A stretch of 58,828 nucleotides of DNA, from assembly GCF_000745835.1 (NCBI RefSeq), contig NZ_JQKB01000035.1:1-58828 (forward strand), in the 5' to 3' direction. Positions within the stretch are counted from its first letter, which is position 1. Every line of letters starts with the position of its first letter. The translations under genes were made by a program, and so were the position numbers. Below, piece after piece: positions 58,274 through 58,828 of the stretch. The notes beneath the pieces were generated by a model. It saw nothing but the letters and a program-made list of their open reading frames with translations, had not been told where the DNA came from and did no database searches. The DNA is from Belnapia moabensis DSM 16746. Its GTDB lineage: Bacteria > Pseudomonadota > Alphaproteobacteria > Acetobacterales > Acetobacteraceae.

Positions 58274-58532
58274 CGTCCTCGCCCCTTGTCTCCTGAAGCC
58301 ATCATGACTTCAGGTTGAAATCATGCGCCGTCGCCCAGGCCAGGAGTCATCACGGAGTCGCAATCTTACATCGTCGTTACCCGCGTAGGTTGTAGAAATA
58401 TTAACGAACACTCGTTAGTTCGAGCTGGTCCGTCCACCTCCGGCCTGTCCGCTGCCATCCCAGGCAAGTCCCGATTGCGGAACGCCCGGTCTTGTCGAGC
58501 GGCAGCGCTGGAACTTCAGAGTCCATCCGGGA
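58274..58532. other. Intergenic region between receiver gene and IS end
   Basis: This 259-base region has no supported gene. Its left part is AT-richer than the surroundings (for example AAATATTAACGAA) and probably holds the receiver-gene promoter. The right part, from about 58440, is GC-rich and likely belongs to or borders the IS element; I could not fix the terminal repeat. A palindrome at 58402-58417 is listed separately. Confidence 0.4.
58402..58417. promoter_or_regulatory. Candidate operator palindrome upstream of the receiver gene
   Basis: TAACGA-ACAC-TCGTTA is a perfect 6-bp inverted repeat in AT-rich sequence, about 130 bases upstream of the receiver gene start. The shape resembles binding sites of dimeric regulators such as TetR-type proteins, but no such gene is in the window. 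It might instead be part of an IS target region. Confidence 0.3.
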
Positions 58533-58828
58533 TCATTCTGTTCTCTGACATAGCCTTCGAAGCATACGTCGGACGGAGGCCCATTGCAGGAAGGCAAGCG
58601 CGCGACGGTTCAGGCACTCCCAATCCTTGGCCAATCGTCGGCAGCGGTTGAGCCAGGCGATGGTGCGCTCGACGATCCAGCGCTTCGGCAGCACGACGAA
58701 CTTGCGTAACTCGGATCGCTTGACGATCTCCAGGTTGATGTGGCGGCAGGTCGCGCGCAGCCCGGCCTGGAAGTTGGCGCCCTGGTACCCGCCATCGGCG
58801 TAGAGCTTCAGCAGGAAAGGGTAGAGGC
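58533..58828 (-). CDS. IS5-family transposase, C-terminal part cut by the window edge
   Basis: The last 98 codons of a DDE transposase read in from the right edge and end at TGA (58535-58533). The reading includes LYADGGYQGANF (second catalytic Asp region), LPKRWIVERTIAWLNRCRRL with the catalytic Glu, and AKDWECLNRRALAFLQ, all standard for IS5/IS427-group elements. The start is beyond the window. The reading is open and looks intact to its stop. It is the only mobile-element gene here. Confidence 0.88.
   Translation of the reverse strand, partial: LYPFLLKLYADGGYQGANFQAGLRATCRHINLEIVKRSELRKFVVLPKRWIVERTIAWLNRCRRLAKDWECLNRRALAFLQWASVRRMLRRLCQRTE

Noticed and set aside
58415-58597. A 60-residue open frame near the IS end
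   Set aside because: It overlaps the true transposase stop region, has no ribosome-binding site and shows no motif.

Overview
This 58.8 kb window is high-GC DNA (roughly 70%) with densely packed genes, many 4-base stop/start overlaps and GTG starts. Several traits suggest an alphaproteobacterium, most likely an Acetobacteraceae/Roseomonas-type organism. They are four Bug-type (tripartite tricarboxylate receptor-like) binding proteins, an SLT-SPOR lipoprotein, an aroE-coaE-dnaQ neighbourhood, and a type III polyketide synthase-methyltransferase-flavoprotein trio. This placement is inference from gene content; there is no rRNA or other taxonomic marker. I found no tRNA, rRNA, CRISPR array or prophage. 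The only mobile DNA is an IS5-type transposase cut by the right edge.

Layout. 1-1.6 kb: a polysaccharide-export type ABC transporter (minus strand). 1.9-3.6 kb: an SLT+SPOR lipoprotein and a small, extremely acidic protein. 3.7-11.8 kb: an acyl-CoA catabolic run (NDP-forming acyl-CoA ligase, MaoC hydratase, DnaQ-like exonuclease, two-subunit CoA-transferase, two acyl-CoA dehydrogenases, enoyl-CoA hydratase), closed by two strong palindromes. 12-15.5 kb: a UPF0114 membrane protein, then a DNA-repair pair on the minus strand (radical SAM/HhH protein and a DUF4130-UdgX fusion). 15.6-18.8 kb: a PepSY-like secreted protein, then type III PKS, methyltransferase and FAD oxidoreductase. 18.8-23.2 kb: three tandem Bug receptors divergent from an MHS-type symporter. 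23.3-26.5 kb: lpdA, a possible free-standing Ntox5-like protein, a solitary adenine methylase and a small membrane protein. 26.6-30.3 kb: two MFS transporters, a small membrane protein and an AraC regulator. 30.4-33.6 kb: aroE, coaE, rlpA (opposite strand), a small protein and dnaQ. 33.6-36.5 kb: two SDRs, a small membrane protein and an HpcH/HpaI aldolase.

36.6-41.1 kb: a three-subunit molybdenum oxidoreductase, best matched to the cytoplasm-facing sulfite dehydrogenase SoeABC. 41.2-44.4 kb: a PRISE-type reductase divergent from an HxlR regulator, and an orphan peptide-type binding protein. 44.4-52.1 kb: on the minus strand, a DapA-family lyase, an amino-acid-type binding protein and permease, then two exported proteins. 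One of these has five tandem two-cysteine repeats; the other is an EF-hand protein interrupted by an in-frame TAG. Divergent from these is a 956-residue protein that looks like all three subunits of a D-hydroxyproline dehydrogenase fused into one chain. 52.2-57 kb: 6-phosphogluconate dehydrogenase, gluconokinase, a glycosyltransferase, an RraA-family protein, a thioesterase and a fourth Bug receptor. 57.2-58.3 kb: two convergent response regulators whose 3' ends overlap. 58.5-58.8 kb: the transposase fragment.

The most distinctive parts are the UdgX/radical SAM repair pair, the fused dehydrogenase with its lyase and transporter, the repeat protein plus amber-interrupted EF-hand gene, the PKS trio, and the toxin-like gene whose ribosome-binding site lies in a perfect hairpin.
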